Notes: a model not told the origin generated them from the letters alone. 64,000 nucleotides of DNA from Blastobasis lacticolella (GCA_905147135.1 LR990053.1:2802501-2866500), one strand, 5' to 3'. Shown: positions 43,601 through 51,960, counted from the stretch's first letter. Made by a program: numbers and translations.

Positions 43601-45581
43601 TCGTATTTAAAAATTTTCCGAAGTAAGCATACCAATGGTGGGCACACGTTGGTAGAGATCTGTAGTTTAATAATGGAAACAAGAGTCAGTTGATTAGGCG
43701 TACGGAGACTGTATGAATGTATTCGTGGTAGAGCGTATTTTGGAGGATTATATTTTTCATTAGTTAATTGGATTATAGTGTGTATATGTATGTCGTTTGG
43801 GGCATTTTGTGAGTTGTAAGGTAGGTTTTGTGAGTATATTTGTAGGTTACTATGTACGTAATTACATGTCTGTAAGAAACTAAAATTTGTAAATTTTATA
43901 AAAGTTAATGGCAAACAATAGGCAGTATTAAAGATATTAATTTCCAAGTTGAACAAGACAAAATATACTCTATTTAACCAGATTGAGCAGACATTGCTCG
44001 GTTCTAATAAGGATATGTTTTGCATCAGAGTCCTTACGTAGAAAAATTTTCCCATTTGAGATCCAGCAGTATTCGTAGTTATTTTCAGTCGCAAATGCCC
44101 TGGCACGAAATAAAAGTTTTTTGGCAGTAATCGGCAGGTGTTCCTCGATGTAAATGCGCTGGCGTTGATCCGATAGGCCTATGTGTTCGGTGTTCAATTT
44201 ATTTAGCTTGTGAGACCTGTTAAACTCTCTGACCGCATTTAAAAAAGTATTTTTCATTGATACACTGGTAAATTCCGTCACTATGACTTTATTAGATCCA
44301 GACTTACCAGGAATCCTATATATGTCCCGAATTTCTTTCGGATTTATGTCGGTTTGCAAAGCCTTCCCAATACTAGTGACGATACAGGTGAGGTCATTTA
44401 CTTTTTCATCCTTTTGAGCAGGGACGTTCCTTATTTCTATTCTAGATGGACGTGTTTGATTTTGTAGATCCTGTACTTGATTTTCCAGGGACCGAATAGT
44501 TTCAAGGTAGGTACCGCGTTCCTTTTCCATGTTTATGACTTTGTTCCGCATTTCATCGAAACCATTGCTCATAAAATTAATAGATTTTTCAAATTCTTGC
44601 AGTTTCTGCTGCGTAAGAACGTGTTGTGTTTTTAAATCTGATATTTCCGTTACCAATTTAGATAAAGTAGTGTTTTGTTCTGCTCGCCAAGTAGTTAAAA
44701 CTCCCAAAAGTTCAGCTTTCATAGACGTAAAGTCTTCACGTAGTAGAGGTGTACGCGTTCCTGTTGGTGAATTCTCTAGTCGTTGCCTTTTATTGCGTCC
44801 CTTCGGAGAGGATGACTCACTTAATTCCATAAGCGCATTAATATCAGGCTCCGATTGCGTAGTGCCAAGCGTCGCGCTAGTCGATGGTGGAGGTGAGCGT
44901 GCAATTTGAGGCATTATATCTATTAAACACACGGCTTGGAGTCAGGTGCAAGTCGAGCGTTGCAGCGCCAAACGTAAACAAACGGGTAGGCAGTTAAGGC
45001 TGACGTCACTCTGGTCGCGGCGCGTACGCAGTGTACTGTGTGATAGTGGTTTTCGCTCGGGCGGTGCAATGGCTTGGTAGCCGCGCGGTACACGCTCCGT
45101 CTGCGACGCTGGAGGTCGGTGGTTCGAGCCTTACCGGTGAGAGTGCAGTCGATCAATCACGATGGATTATTTAGTTTAGAAGTTGGAAAGTATATCTATT
45201 TCACTTGCGACACACCCACTGGGAGGAGTTTCACCGTTAAAACACTACAAGAGTAACAAGGATTTGGTTTTTAACTTAATAGCCAATCACATTAAAGTTA
45301 GCGAATTATTTAAGCGCGGAATATACTACACGTCTGCTCACAGCCGCTGCGCAGCAGGAAATTCGTGAAATGAAACATTCAGTGAAGGAAACATTCGTGA
45401 TGAAACCTGCAAATTCAGGCAACTGAATTTGTAACCATGATCCAATCTGGTCAGGTTTATACAGGTACAGGTTTCGAGACTGTATATATAAGTGTATATA
45501 AAGTTGCGTAATTCATTATTTTATTTTACTTTTTTCCAGGTCTTGCGGACCGCGTATTCTTTTGGTGCTGTAATGTATTAA
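26190..45581 (+). CDS. Odorant receptor C (7tm_6 family), complete, 400 aa, giant introns
   Basis: Intact six-exon OR gene: 26190-26676 (MNRLENKKSEHPEKN...), 30362-30668, 31925-32021, 37107-37214, 39070-39231, 45540-45581 (TAA). Exon lengths 307/97/108/162/42 and phases 1,2,0,0,0 equal those of OR-A and OR-B; exon 1 is two codons longer than in OR-B. Landmarks: YVFGGFANEYLAFFFELTEA, EVHWYYACLVMNIIDC, CARNVQDTLGPLYSIQ, AAYMIPGGDVTYA, IFELSYSNLIM, VLRTAYSFGAVMY. Product: odorant receptor subunit in olfactory neuron membranes. The gene spans 19.4 kb because introns 1, 3 and 5 carry LINEs, SINEs and MITE-like elements, including an open LINE on the opposite strand in intron 5. No coding lesion is visible. 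It is more diverged from A and B than these are from each other. Confidence 0.93.
27420..27630 (+). pseudogene. LINE reverse transcriptase scrap
   Basis: MKYADDIVSMCRFRQ contains the RT catalytic YADD box, followed by SVERWFEAELRQIRDW, which lies where the RT thumb is expected. The flanks are not recognisable. It lies in OR-C intron 1. Confidence 0.5.
28350..28515 (+). pseudogene. RTE-type LINE 3' end in OR-C intron 1
   Basis: With frame slips it reads GRPKKRWMDCVMRNIRE ... DMTAYRDEWRKKKYCADPK, the C-terminal tail of RTE-clade polymerases, ending just before an oligo-T tract at 28516. Confidence 0.65.
28515..28562 (-). repeat. Tail fragment of the 350-bp repeat
   Basis: TTATGTCATACGTTAGACAAACAGGCAAGC, split here into TTATGTCATACG and CAAACAGGCAAGCGGG, is the inverse of the end of the repeat at 21566-21905. 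Confidence 0.5.
29571..30250 (-). pseudogene. Decayed LINE RT C-terminal half in OR-C intron 1
   Basis: The minus strand reads ARVDTIKNLGVIFDEFLSFR (the IKYLGV block of non-LTR RTs), then HVAQVRNILEYCISIWYPL-like text (LEYC and W are the conserved C-terminal motif), then a tail to 29571. Frame breaks and a stop are present. It ends 111 bp before OR-C exon 2. Confidence 0.7.
31385..31500 (+). repeat. Partial SINE-like repeat in OR-C intron 2
   Basis: CTGATCTGCCAAATCCTGG, TGCGCGAGAGCCCAACC and ATTGACGCCAAGACGATTAT match the body end of the family at 895-1200. It ends in ATT repeats. Confidence 0.5.
31537..31875 (+). repeat. 350-bp interspersed repeat, copy 2
   Basis: Nearly the same sequence as 21566-21905, ending in a short A-run. 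It lies in OR-C intron 2, about 50 bp before exon 3. Confidence 0.75.
32066..32412 (+). repeat. 350-bp interspersed repeat, copy 3
   Basis: Same repeat, in OR-C intron 3, 45 bp after exon 3. Copies 2 and 3 flank the 97-bp exon 3 in direct orientation, so recombination between them would delete that exon. Confidence 0.75.
32641..36598. mobile_element. Inverted-repeat DNA element enclosing a LINE
   Basis: Arms of about 125 bp: 32641-32765 and 36480-36598. Both carry, in inverse orientation, GTTGCTAC, TATATGTCGCAGCCATCTGG, the AGGCTAG word and ATTCAATTGAATG. Between the arms lies the LINE at about 32990-36060. The simplest reading is a MITE or DNA transposon into which the LINE jumped. No transposase remains and the target duplication is unclear. 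Confidence 0.65.
32990..36062 (+). pseudogene. Damaged non-LTR retrotransposon (LINE), EN and RT
   Basis: It starts in an ORF1 tail (FKVVVDKSRLDTFLSSDFWP near 33080). ORF2 begins at 33215: an AP-endonuclease (SYNCKSIKR, LIALQETWL, FILGDFNAH, SDHYPLR). The linker and RT fingers (GKSPGHDDLSLEHIL) run to a break at 34855. The RT resumes in another frame at about 34850 with CFLDLSRAFDLVNYEI, GVRQGGLTSPDLFNLYVNEL, YADDMVLL and FKYLGHIL, ending at 35844. The block expected between YLPPDMM and the palm is absent, so a deletion with frameshift has inactivated ORF2. The 3' UTR is T-rich and ends in AATAAAG-type signal and (TTA)n at about 36060. Confidence 0.85.
36600..37000 (+). repeat. Lepidopteran interspersed repeat fragment
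   Basis: It contains TTCAGTAGTTTCGGAGTTTATT and ends TTATTCTCTTTATAATATAA-like, broken here as TTCAGTAGTTTCGGAG and CTCTTTATAATA. A related tail lies at 50065-50125 (TCCAGTAGTTCCGGAGATAA). It is non-coding. Confidence 0.4.
37429..37678 (-). mobile_element. 250-bp SINE-like element with 11-bp target duplication
   Basis: Minus-strand copy of the element at 23528-23784, bounded by GGCTTCCATAC on both sides (37418-37428 and 37679-37689). It lies in OR-C intron 4. Two independent insertions with clean duplications define the element ends well. Confidence 0.8.
37880..38080. repeat. Interspersed repeat also seen at 59260-59400
   Basis: ATCTCGATGAGTACTATCATTTCT and TTTGACAGCTG words (given in parts: GAGTACTATCATTTCT, TTTGACAGCTG) recur inverted near 59290-59340 as AGAAATGATAGTACTCGTC and ACAGCTGTCAAA. 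It is a non-coding dispersed family. Confidence 0.45.
38098..38305 (+). repeat. Diverged tandem duplication, unit near 130 bp
   Basis: CATTGAAAGATTAGAAAACT...TTTTCATTAGATTCAGG...CGTGGATTCAGCCA occurs twice with small changes (about 38098-38180 and 38235-38305). Confidence 0.55.
38700..38890 (-). repeat. tRNA-derived SINE in OR-C intron 4
   Basis: On the minus strand GGTGGCCGAGTGGTTAAGG (A-box) and ACCGGGATTGAATCC (B-box) lie about 40 nt apart, followed by a body with GTGAGGGAAAAAAC and CGTGATGAAACCTG. The cloverleaf is not closed, so this is a SINE head and not a working tRNA. Confidence 0.65.
40185..40262 (+). repeat. tRNA-derived SINE head next to the LINE
   Basis: GCGGTTGAGTAGCCAACTCG and ACCGGGTTCGGATCCCGCTG provide A- and B-box-like words in the same family as 38700-38890. 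It ends about 30 bp before the 3' end of the LINE at 40290. Confidence 0.6.
40617..40646 (+). repeat. (TG)n microsatellite in the LINE 3' UTR
   Basis: A run of TG dinucleotides, preceded by imperfect TGTGTC repeats. Confidence 0.9.
40674..43682 (-). CDS. LINE ORF2: endonuclease and reverse transcriptase, up to 1002 aa
   Basis: One uninterrupted frame. The AP-like endonuclease starts near residue 65 (AIHMNIRSINKN, LIILTECWL, NIILLGDLNVD, SSITDHFPVV) and ends near residue 285. The linker carries WKVIKNTISGYHP. The RT has NYRPISVLSSLSKILERII, QYGFRQGISTEDAV, GIFLDLSKAFDTV, GVPQGSIVGPTLFLIYVN, the catalytic AYADDTVLL, LNLEKTKAIRF, IKYLGVYVDENLNW, and LTYCIPAWGGSAKTRLL near the end. Proposed role: nicks target DNA and copies the LINE RNA by target-primed reverse transcription. 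The true start may be a downstream Met (e.g. near 43600), since the first residues lack similarity and ORF1 ends about 290 nt upstream. All catalytic residues appear present. Confidence 0.9.
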   Translation of the reverse strand: MFPLLNYRSLPTCAHHWYAYFGKFLNTIMTSTLQVISDIDNYELSKSMACSPEECSAHAASSKDSLKAIHMNIRSINKNFDQFCTLLYRTKIPYDLIILTECWLRGSGPLPCLDGYTAFSTSNNPIQNDGVVLFVRDSLRYTVMEPTMMDSNCLVCKIGDTVIVCVYRSPSYANLTNFLSSLENLMSELKHFKNIILLGDLNVDIKQYNNHDIHSSEYLTATASLGLLPAHLLPTRLDNCLDHVLINKKLVTTVIVLDSSITDHFPVVLLAETINKYPHTSNIYKNKLDYKKIQEELEQTNFENVMESSDSNVATQLLVSSLQSIINKNSQITRIPRKNTIHKPWITPGLLRCIQNRDKMHIKAKSPSASAILLYTYKRYRNFCNALLKKLKTAYEKSEFQKAKNNPGATWKVIKNTISGYHPTKPPDELLNTDHDKNVAVSKVNTYFARVGRDLANKIQSPQSITNPANINMTMDSLVILPTDTGEVERLIMNMRCDCATGWDGVPVKVLQMSRHVLVPPITHICNTAISTGIFPEYFKRAIVHPIYKSGDRDQISNYRPISVLSSLSKILERIINKALMGFLNKNSLLSKNQYGFRQGISTEDAVLKLTNSITSKLDSKYKCYGIFLDLSKAFDTVSIPILISKLENIGVRGIALDIFKDYLQGRTQRTKIGPNYVSDEESITFGVPQGSIVGPTLFLIYVNAMCELPLNNCEITAYADDTVLLAHGTDWNTARNAAESALRTVMSWLSSNLLTLNLEKTKAIRFSINKQSQLSHISSNIVAHNCARSPIVCNCKHLQIVTHIKYLGVYVDENLNWGYQIENVTTRIRRLIHIFKKLRDSADRETLFMVYTALCKSVLTYCIPAWGGSAKTRLLHLERAQRAVLKVMLSKSRLYSTNTLYTESKVLTVRQLFILRTTLRKHSSLPVDNKILQKRKGLPVCASATHRTAFARRQYQVLSPILYNRLNKELNLYSLPLFQVKDKITVWLLCLDYANTESLLK
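43970..44932 (-). CDS. LINE ORF1 protein, coiled coil plus FP25K-like C-terminus
   Basis: 320 aa. Residues about 60-150 are rich in heptad-like Leu/Glu/Lys (LQEFEKSINFMSNGFDEMRN, LENQVQDLQNQ), as expected for a coiled coil. Residues 160-315 (RIEIRNVPAQKDEKVNDL, IYRIPGK, IYIEEHLPITAKKLLFRARA, YCWISNGKIFLRKD) resemble the nucleic-acid-binding region found in many arthropod LINE ORF1 proteins and in the baculovirus FP protein family. Its role is presumably RNA chaperone and RNP assembly. The start could be Met 1 or the later Met at 44914. Confidence 0.8.
   Translation of the reverse strand: MCLIDIMPQIARSPPPSTSATLGTTQSEPDINALMELSESSSPKGRNKRQRLENSPTGTRTPLLREDFTSMKAELLGVLTTWRAEQNTTLSKLVTEISDLKTQHVLTQQKLQEFEKSINFMSNGFDEMRNKVINMEKERGTYLETIRSLENQVQDLQNQTRPSRIEIRNVPAQKDEKVNDLTCIVTSIGKALQTDINPKEIRDIYRIPGKSGSNKVIVTEFTSVSMKNTFLNAVREFNRSHKLNKLNTEHIGLSDQRQRIYIEEHLPITAKKLLFRARAFATENNYEYCWISNGKIFLRKDSDAKHILIRTEQCLLNLVK
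45062..45135 (+). repeat. tRNA-like box pair at the LINE 5' boundary
   Basis: ATGGCTTGGTAGCCGCGCGG and GGTCGGTGGTTCGAGCC resemble pol III A- and B-boxes spaced about 40 nt apart. It may be the SINE into which the LINE inserted, or part of the LINE leader. Confidence 0.4.
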
Positions 45582-45889
45582 AACACACAATAATTAAATT
45601 CTGTTATAATAATAAATGCGATGGATGATACAGAAGTAGGATTCAATAAAAGAAATAGTTATCGATAATACATAAATCGACTTTTAATAATGTAACACTT
45701 TAGAGTAATGGTTTAGGGTTTAAAGATAATCTATACATGTAGGATGTAGATAAATTATGTGTAATTGGCTGTCATCTGTCAACTTTTTTGCCGATTGTAA
45801 ACATTGGTATATTCTGATACGGTCTTTCTTCTCCTCTTTCTACATAAGTCACAGCAATCTTAATTTGTAGCGGCTTTCACAAACTTGTT

Positions 45890-46045
45890 ACTAGGGCCGC
45901 ACATCATCATCAAGACCCGTTGTCTGAGTATAATATGGAGTCTCCAATCTGAAATTGGCAAGGTTTCATAGCATTGGCTCAACCCACGACCCAAACCGTG
46001 GATCTGTAGCGCTGCGCCACCAATAGCCACGGACTTGAAGGACGA
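45890..46045 (-). repeat. tRNA-like SINE fragment downstream of OR-C
   Basis: The minus strand reads GGTGGCGCAGCGCTACAG, then GGGTCGTGGGTTGAGCC, again an A/B-box-like pair. The body ends near the ATGATGATG stretch at 45905. Confidence 0.45.
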
Positions 46046-46129
46046 CATTGACATCGACAGGGTATGGAGAGCGCTGAACTTGAAAGACGACACTCTTACA
46101 AATTCGGTCTTATTAAGCGGCATAGGGGG

Positions 46130-47129
46130 GGGGGGCAGGTGACATAGGGCAGGTGAGTCTTGGTTTAGAAAACCATTAATTCGCTTTTCCTAACATTATG
46201 CACGCCTCCTTAGTGCCATAACGGATTTACTCAACAAGACTATATCGGTGACCACCAATTAAGCATCCGACTTGAGCGTCTCCAAGCTAAATTATCAGCT
46301 GATTGACATACAAGCTGAAAAGTGGGGGGGAGGTAAGACCACCCTGTAATCTCTTCATTGTACAGTAGAATTGACTGAAAATTGGGTTTGAGGTGGAACT
46401 AATTGCAACAGAAATTATTATTGCGTTTAATATTATTATATTCTTTTTTTTTTTATGTTCTATTATGTTGTTTTTTTTTTTTTCATTTTATTGTAATTGA
46501 TTACATTTATTTCATAATTCTTTTAATATTTTTAAGTTGACTTTATTATCTATACATATATTATTTTGACATTGATATTATAATTACTTGAATGTTTTAA
46601 TTTGACATGCTAATGATTGTTATTCGTCATCTAATCTAATTATTTCAATTGTATTTTGATTGCTGAAATTAACTGTTGATAATTTTATATCACGTATTGT
46701 TATGACGATGTATGTATAATACTATAAATAAATAAATATAATATAAATAAATATATAACATGATTCTTTATAATATGATTATTGCGTATAATATTATGTA
46801 AATGGCAAGTAATAATCAGGCAGGCGCTTCAAATCAACATGCTAAAAATATACACCTGTACCTTTAGTGCTATTGGTGTGGGTAGGCCCGAAACGTCGTC
46901 GTTTTTCGTAAATATCTCAAAACAGTGCATCCTACAGGAATATGATCCATGACAAAATTAAAGGCCTATAACATTTTTAAAATTCCCATCCACTTACGAG
47001 CAACACATTCTTGGTTAGATTGTTTATATCGCATCCTATTTATGGATAAGCCTAGACATTTCTGCACACTTGTTTCATTATGTTACTGTATTGTTATATT
47101 TTGGTGTAAAATTCGTTTTATTTAGATTT
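46130..47129. other. AT-rich intergenic DNA, no gene recognised
   Basis: It includes a poly-T tract (46445-46485) and a LINE 3'-UTR-like section (46550-46760, with TTTGACAT words and ending TATAAATAAATAAAT). No frame of note. Confidence 0.4.
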
Positions 47130-47620
47130 ACAAGTTCTACATTATTGCTTTGCAGCCAGTCGATACAGTTTGAGAAGCTATCAACAATGTTGGTTTAATT
47201 GTGGCATAGTACGTTTGCAAATAATTATGAATACGTTTGGGAATGTCATTAATGTAAACTAAAAATAACAGGGGTCCTAGCATGCTCCCTTGAGGAACCC
47301 CGATTTTATGTGACCAGGCTTAACAGTTTCAGTTTTGGTTATTGACTTGCATAACTATTTTTGTTATGCAAGTCATTTGAGTACTCAAGTAAGATTCTAT
47401 TAACTTATAAATATTACCCCTATAGAAGTACAACTTTCTCATTAGAATTGGATGATCTAAATTATCAAAAGCTTTGGTTGTGTTCATAAACAAAGCGTAA
47501 ACGGGCATCTTTTGTCCATCCGCAAGTAAATATCGTAAAGGAGGTGATAAATTAGCATATTTATATTCGTATTGGCCTTGAACCCTTTTTGTTTATAAGT
47601 CAGTACCTCATTATTTTCTA
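47130..47620 (-). pseudogene. LINE reverse transcriptase fragment
   Basis: The minus strand reads FMNTTKAFDNLDHPILM, then [20 protein letters not shown], the palm and the conserved block after it of a non-LTR RT. Frameshifts separate the blocks. The YADD motif follows in degraded form (TYYATI). Confidence 0.75.
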
Positions 47621-47799
47621 GGTAGGTATGCATACAAAACTATAAATATTAGGTAAAAAATTTCAGCATCCTTAGTGAAGAGTCCGTTGGCACGCATTTC
47701 AGTCTTAACGATGTGCAGCCATCGCCGTATAAATTTACATTAATATTTGATTTTTTATTACATATTATATGTTTATAACACAAGAGCTAGCGGCTTACG

Positions 47800-47905
47800 A
47801 CGTGAGGATGCCGAAGATCGCGCAAAGTGGAGGAAACAGAGCAGGAAAGCTGACCCTGGCAGGAGCCGCTATTGACCGCTCGGATGATGATGATGTAGAT
47901 AACAC
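47800..47905 (+). pseudogene. RTE LINE 3' tip
   Basis: CGCAAAGTGGAGGAAACAGAG and GACCCTGGC words encode a decayed DRAKWRKQ...ADPG tail followed by GATGATGATG (words given in parts). A second tip lies at 48575-48640. Confidence 0.6.
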
Positions 47906-48009
47906 GACATGTCTTCCTATTGTCTTTTTTAAAAGGGGTTTTATTATACTTAAAGAGTCTGGAAAAATACCCATCTTCCAGTATGCACAAGTTAACAATT
48001 GATAACATT

Positions 48010-48150
48010 TTGGCGTTAATGGTCAGGTTGTGCTCTCGCGCACGAGAGGTTCGCCTAGACCAATCCAAGATTTGACAGATCAGGTAATTACAGTGGTGCA
48101 ACTGCCATCTGACCTCTGTGACCCTGTTGACAGGGGAACCCGCAAGGGGC
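48010..48150 (-). repeat. SINE-like repeat copy
   Basis: Minus strand: GGTTCCCCTGTCAACAGGG, CTGATCTGTCAAATCTTGG and CGTGCGCGAGAGCACAACC match the family at 895-1200. Confidence 0.55.
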
Positions 48151-48650
48151 TATTATACAAGAACAGAGTTAGACCTGTGATACTTTATGGCTGCGAAAAA
48201 TGGTCACCGTTGACTTAGTACGCCCGCGAAAACCACTTTAACGAAATGAAAATGCTGCGGTGGATGTATGGCGACTTGATCGAGAGCGTAACAAGTATAT
48301 CCGTGGCAGGTTGCGCGTGAGAGATATCGTGGATAAGATCAAAGAGGCCTACGCTGGTTGGGTCACTTTAGGTACAATTAAGTCATTCAGATCTATTTTA
48401 AAATACTTTTTAAAAAGTCACTAACGGTTCGGTACTAACGAAAGTAGTGGCAAAAAATCATTAACTTCTGTTTTTGGCGTTTTAGAAAGCTTTCGCTTGA
48501 TTACATCTTAATAAAGACGTTCTATACTTTACATGGATTTTTATTCATGCATGCATTACTGTGCGAGGATGTCAAAGATAGGGCAAAGTGGAGAAACAGC
48601 GGTAATTGGACCCTGGCCGACCCTGGCGGATGATGAAAATGCTTGACTGA
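48150..48650 (+). pseudogene. RTE LINE C-terminal fragment
   Basis: YKNRVRPVILYGCEKWSPLT, then NEMKMLRWMYGDLI: the RTE motif corresponding to YKTIIRPALLYGSETW and MKMLRWMCGV at 57805-57925. It is followed by a decayed tail with GATGATGA at 48630. Stops are present. Confidence 0.7.
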
Positions 48651-49540
48651 ATTAAAAGTTTATTATAGTAAATGTATGTTCAAATAAGAACCGTATGCAT
48701 TTCTAACAAAGAACTAACCAAACATAGTCAGTCAAATAAAGTATCAATTTCTGACATCTGTCGTAATTTCTTGCTAACTACCCTATCTTCGCATTGTAGC
48801 GCATAGCGCAGTTAGTAAGAACTTTTTTCATAAAATTATTGCAGATATGACAGGTCTAAACATGTACATCTCCCAAATGTTTAACGATATAGAAACGACT
48901 AACAGGGTAAATTATACTAATTTTTTTTTAATTATTAAGTACTGCGATAACTTTCTCCATTCTAATTGGTTACAAGCCGGCGTTCACATTATCCACCCAC
49001 TTCCCGGGAATAAATTGAATTGAACTATTGTATATACTTGTAAGATAGATAAAAATATCACATTAGGGTATCAGTAAGCTGGTCTGATGATGGACAGTCT
49101 CGGGGTTCCCAGTAAAAGACATTGATTAACCTTGGTCGTTACTTCAGATTTTATTAAAAAAAAATAGCATTTTTAACATCATAGATACCTGCGATTTTCT
49201 TTTATAGTAACACAAAAGGAAGGCGGAGCTATCTTTATACACGCCCTTAAAGCCACCTTAGCGTACCTAATTTGAATGAACCAATGAGCATGTCCTATTC
49301 AGCTTCAGTACTTTATAGTTACAAAAATAGAGTACCGTAGAGAAAAATTCGACGAATATGATAGATATGACAGTTAGCAAAGAAGGCAATGATATTACGT
49401 CTAATACTGTGTCTTATAGGAGATGGCTTTGTTTGTAGAAGCATTTTCGCTATTCCAATCCTTTTGTATTATTCATTTATTAATAAGTAACATGACCCAT
49501 TTTAGTTAGTGAAGATATTAAAACCTTCAACGTGGCATCC
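48650..49540. other. Intergenic DNA, no gene recognised
   Basis: AT-rich with no long frames, no inverted repeats noticed and no recognised repeat family. Confidence 0.35.
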
Positions 49541-49549
49541 AACATGTGT

Positions 49550-49800
49550 GCTGCTAAAAGCGGTGAACGCGTCATGTATAAGTTAAATAGTGTGGGTGAA
49601 GTTAATCCCCCTGTCTCACACCATACTCCATTCCATACGACGTAGACAACTCTTCGCCCATTACATATTATTTACCTGATTTCTGTACCAGTATTTGATC
49701 ATGTCGACTATGTCAGAAGGTATTCTTATAATATAGGTAAAATACTGATGAAGCCAGAGATGCCGCGAAGCAAAATCAATATAAGTATGTTTGTATTCAA
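49550..49800 (-). pseudogene. LINE RT fragment related to the 33-36 kb LINE
   Basis: The minus strand reads IPSDIVDMIKYWYRNQVNN followed by degraded text, matching the part of the 34.9-kb LINE that reads ELVRIFQYWYGNQTNCVRWG. Stops interrupt it. Confidence 0.5.
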
Positions 49801-50127
49801 CATGGAACAGTCCCTGTCCGTGCAACTCATACGTACCCGATATTTACGACCATTTTAAATGACCTCCCTAATGGCCAAGATTTTAAGTTAAATTCCAAAA
49901 TATTAAACTGTAAAAACCCCATAAAATCCATTCGGCACCATTTACATATAATATTTCTTATAGTTTAGCTGGTCTATTATGGGTCTACATCAGGCATTCC
50001 AGTTTCAAAATCAACTACCCTATGTGTTGCTCAGGGTTAAACGCTACACAACAAAACAGTTTAATTCAAATCCATCCAGTAGTTCCGGAGATAAGCGTGT
50101 ATAAACAGACATACAGACTTATTCAAG

Positions 50128-50680
50128 GTGAAGTCTGATGTATGCACGTTTTCCCCACGTTTTCCCGATAATCTCGTGACTCTCCCTCACTCAACTACAT
50201 GTTTCGCGAGAAATAGCCACAACATGTACAACATGTCCATAGAAATCTACAATATGCTGCCAGATGTAGTTAAAACTATGCCTGTTCAAAAATTTAAAGC
50301 TGTGCTGAATAATTTTTTATGTAATCATGTATTTTACAATATCGATGAATTTAAAATGTATTTAAAAATAACCGTCGAAACTTGAATGTTAATTTCAAAT
50401 AAGTGACATAAGTAGTTTATTTCATTTAAATTATGTACTAATTTCAATGAATTTTGACATTTGTGAAATATTTGACTTAATTTAATATATTCTATAATTT
50501 TGACTTATGTATTCAATTGATTTTCTTTGACATATAATTGTATTTGAATAATTTATTTTTGTTATTGTTTGTGACGTTCCTTTTCATTTTGCATGCCAAT
50601 TGACTTGGCTTTATGTGTTATACTAAATATTCTGTAATATCATGTACAACAGTACAATCATACTTATCACATTTACGCAA
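50128..50680 (+). pseudogene. LINE RT C-terminal end and 3' UTR
   Basis: The frame 50128-50385 contains HNMYNMSIEIYNMLPDVVK and QKFKAVLNNFLCNHVFYNID, the typical last residues of Jockey/CR1-group RTs (YN.LP...K....KFK..L..FL). The 300-bp AT-rich sequence after it looks like a LINE 3' UTR. Confidence 0.65.
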
Positions 50681-50683
50681 TAA

Positions 50684-51960
50684 CTAATTGAAATTGAAAT
50701 TGACAGACAAAACTTTAAAAAATATTACAAATTTATTACGAAGGTGGCAAACAAGTTTACTTACTATGGACGTTTGCAATACCCCTGGTACCCCTGGCCA
50801 CGCGTTGCCGACTCCGTAAAAACGTTTCTTGAAGAACTCTCCAGGGTAGACCTCTTCAGGATCGTGATCAATTTGGCTCCAAGGTGTGAGGATGACCTCC
50901 CTGTCGATGGCGAGCGGTGCGACGATAGAATGTTGTTGTAGGCATAATGTCAAACAGTTCTTGAGAACAAAACCGTTGTACAAGTCACAAAGTCCAAGCC
51001 ATAGATAAGAGCAATACTTCAAATGGGGTCTGACGTATAAGAGGAGTCGTTACCCCGGAATCGTTTCGATCTGTTAAGCACACCCAGTTTTTAGATGCCA
51101 GCTTGACTATTTTTTTCCAAATGACTGCGAAACTGGATGTCACTGGTTGTGTCAACACCTAAGATATGTATGCTCTTAGAGATGGTAAGCGGTATATTCT
51201 GGAACTGAGGAGCTACAACGAATGGAGCTTTCTTTGCCGTGAACGCGCATACTTGTGGGGTCTAGTGGTCTTAGTGGGGTTAAATTGGACTAGATTCAGT
51301 CGTCCTCAATCGGAGATTCTGGATAGAGTACTCTCAATTTTAGAAACAAGTACTTTATTTTATTATAGTTAGGCTTGCATTTGACTTCAACTCACCTGAT
51401 GGAAAGCGACGATGAGGTCGAAAATATAGCATGTGTGCCTAGAAAATACCTATTCACTCTTGATTTGAAGACCCTAAGGTTATATTTATCGGGGAACATT
51501 GACTCAGGCAGAGAGCGACTTAACGACTTTCCTCAACTATAACACGAGGGATATTGTCATGATCCGTATAAAGCCCAACGGTGTTTTAGATACACTAGAA
51601 GATCACCCGTTGAGCGACAATGTCGGAAACCATATTGACGGTCGCTTAAGAGATCGTGTTCTTATACGTAACTAAAGAGCTGTGCTTATTACTCGTTCCA
51701 TCACCTAAGAGAGAAGGGAGGTAATAGCGATAGGCCTGTAATTCGATGGGTCTGATCTGTCGCCTTTTTAGGCATAGGGTGCATGTGGGCAGTCTTCCAT
51801 GAAGACGGGACTATCCCAGTGGAGTATAAGACCGCATAGAGGCGCGTTAGTACATGACACAATTCGGAAGCACACACTTTAAGCACCACCGCCGGAATAC
51901 GGAGACGGTACTTCACTTCAAAGCAGTTGCTTCAGCTATATCAAGCACAAGTCGGATCCT
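50684..51960 (-). pseudogene. Jockey-like LINE RT, decayed
   Basis: Minus strand in order: IPAVVLKVCASELCHVLTRL and GIVPSSWKTAHMHPMPKKA (RT fingers, 51900-51770), a gap, VCAFTAKKAPFVVAPQFQN and IHILGVDTTSDIQFRSHLE (thumb, about 51230-51100), then YCSYLWLGLCDLYNGFVLKN and on to 50684 (C-terminal domain). The catalytic palm is missing and stops are present, so it is inactive. Confidence 0.75.

Larger units (their letters stand above)
40290..45150 (-). mobile_element. Near full-length LINE with both ORFs open
   Basis: A minus-strand non-LTR retrotransposon in OR-C intron 5. A short 5' leader lies at about 44933-45150. ORF1 (43970-44932) and ORF2 (40674-43682) follow, then a 3' UTR with a CA-repeat (40617-40646 as TG on plus), ending GAATAAAGATT(TAT)n at about 40290. 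Neither ORF has a stop or frameshift, so the copy may still be capable of retrotransposition. Target duplications were not resolved. CR1/Jockey-group placement is inferred from domain order. Confidence 0.8.

Noticed and set aside
40751..44909. Plus-strand frames of 60-126 codons
   Set aside because: Shadows of the two LINE ORFs on the minus strand.
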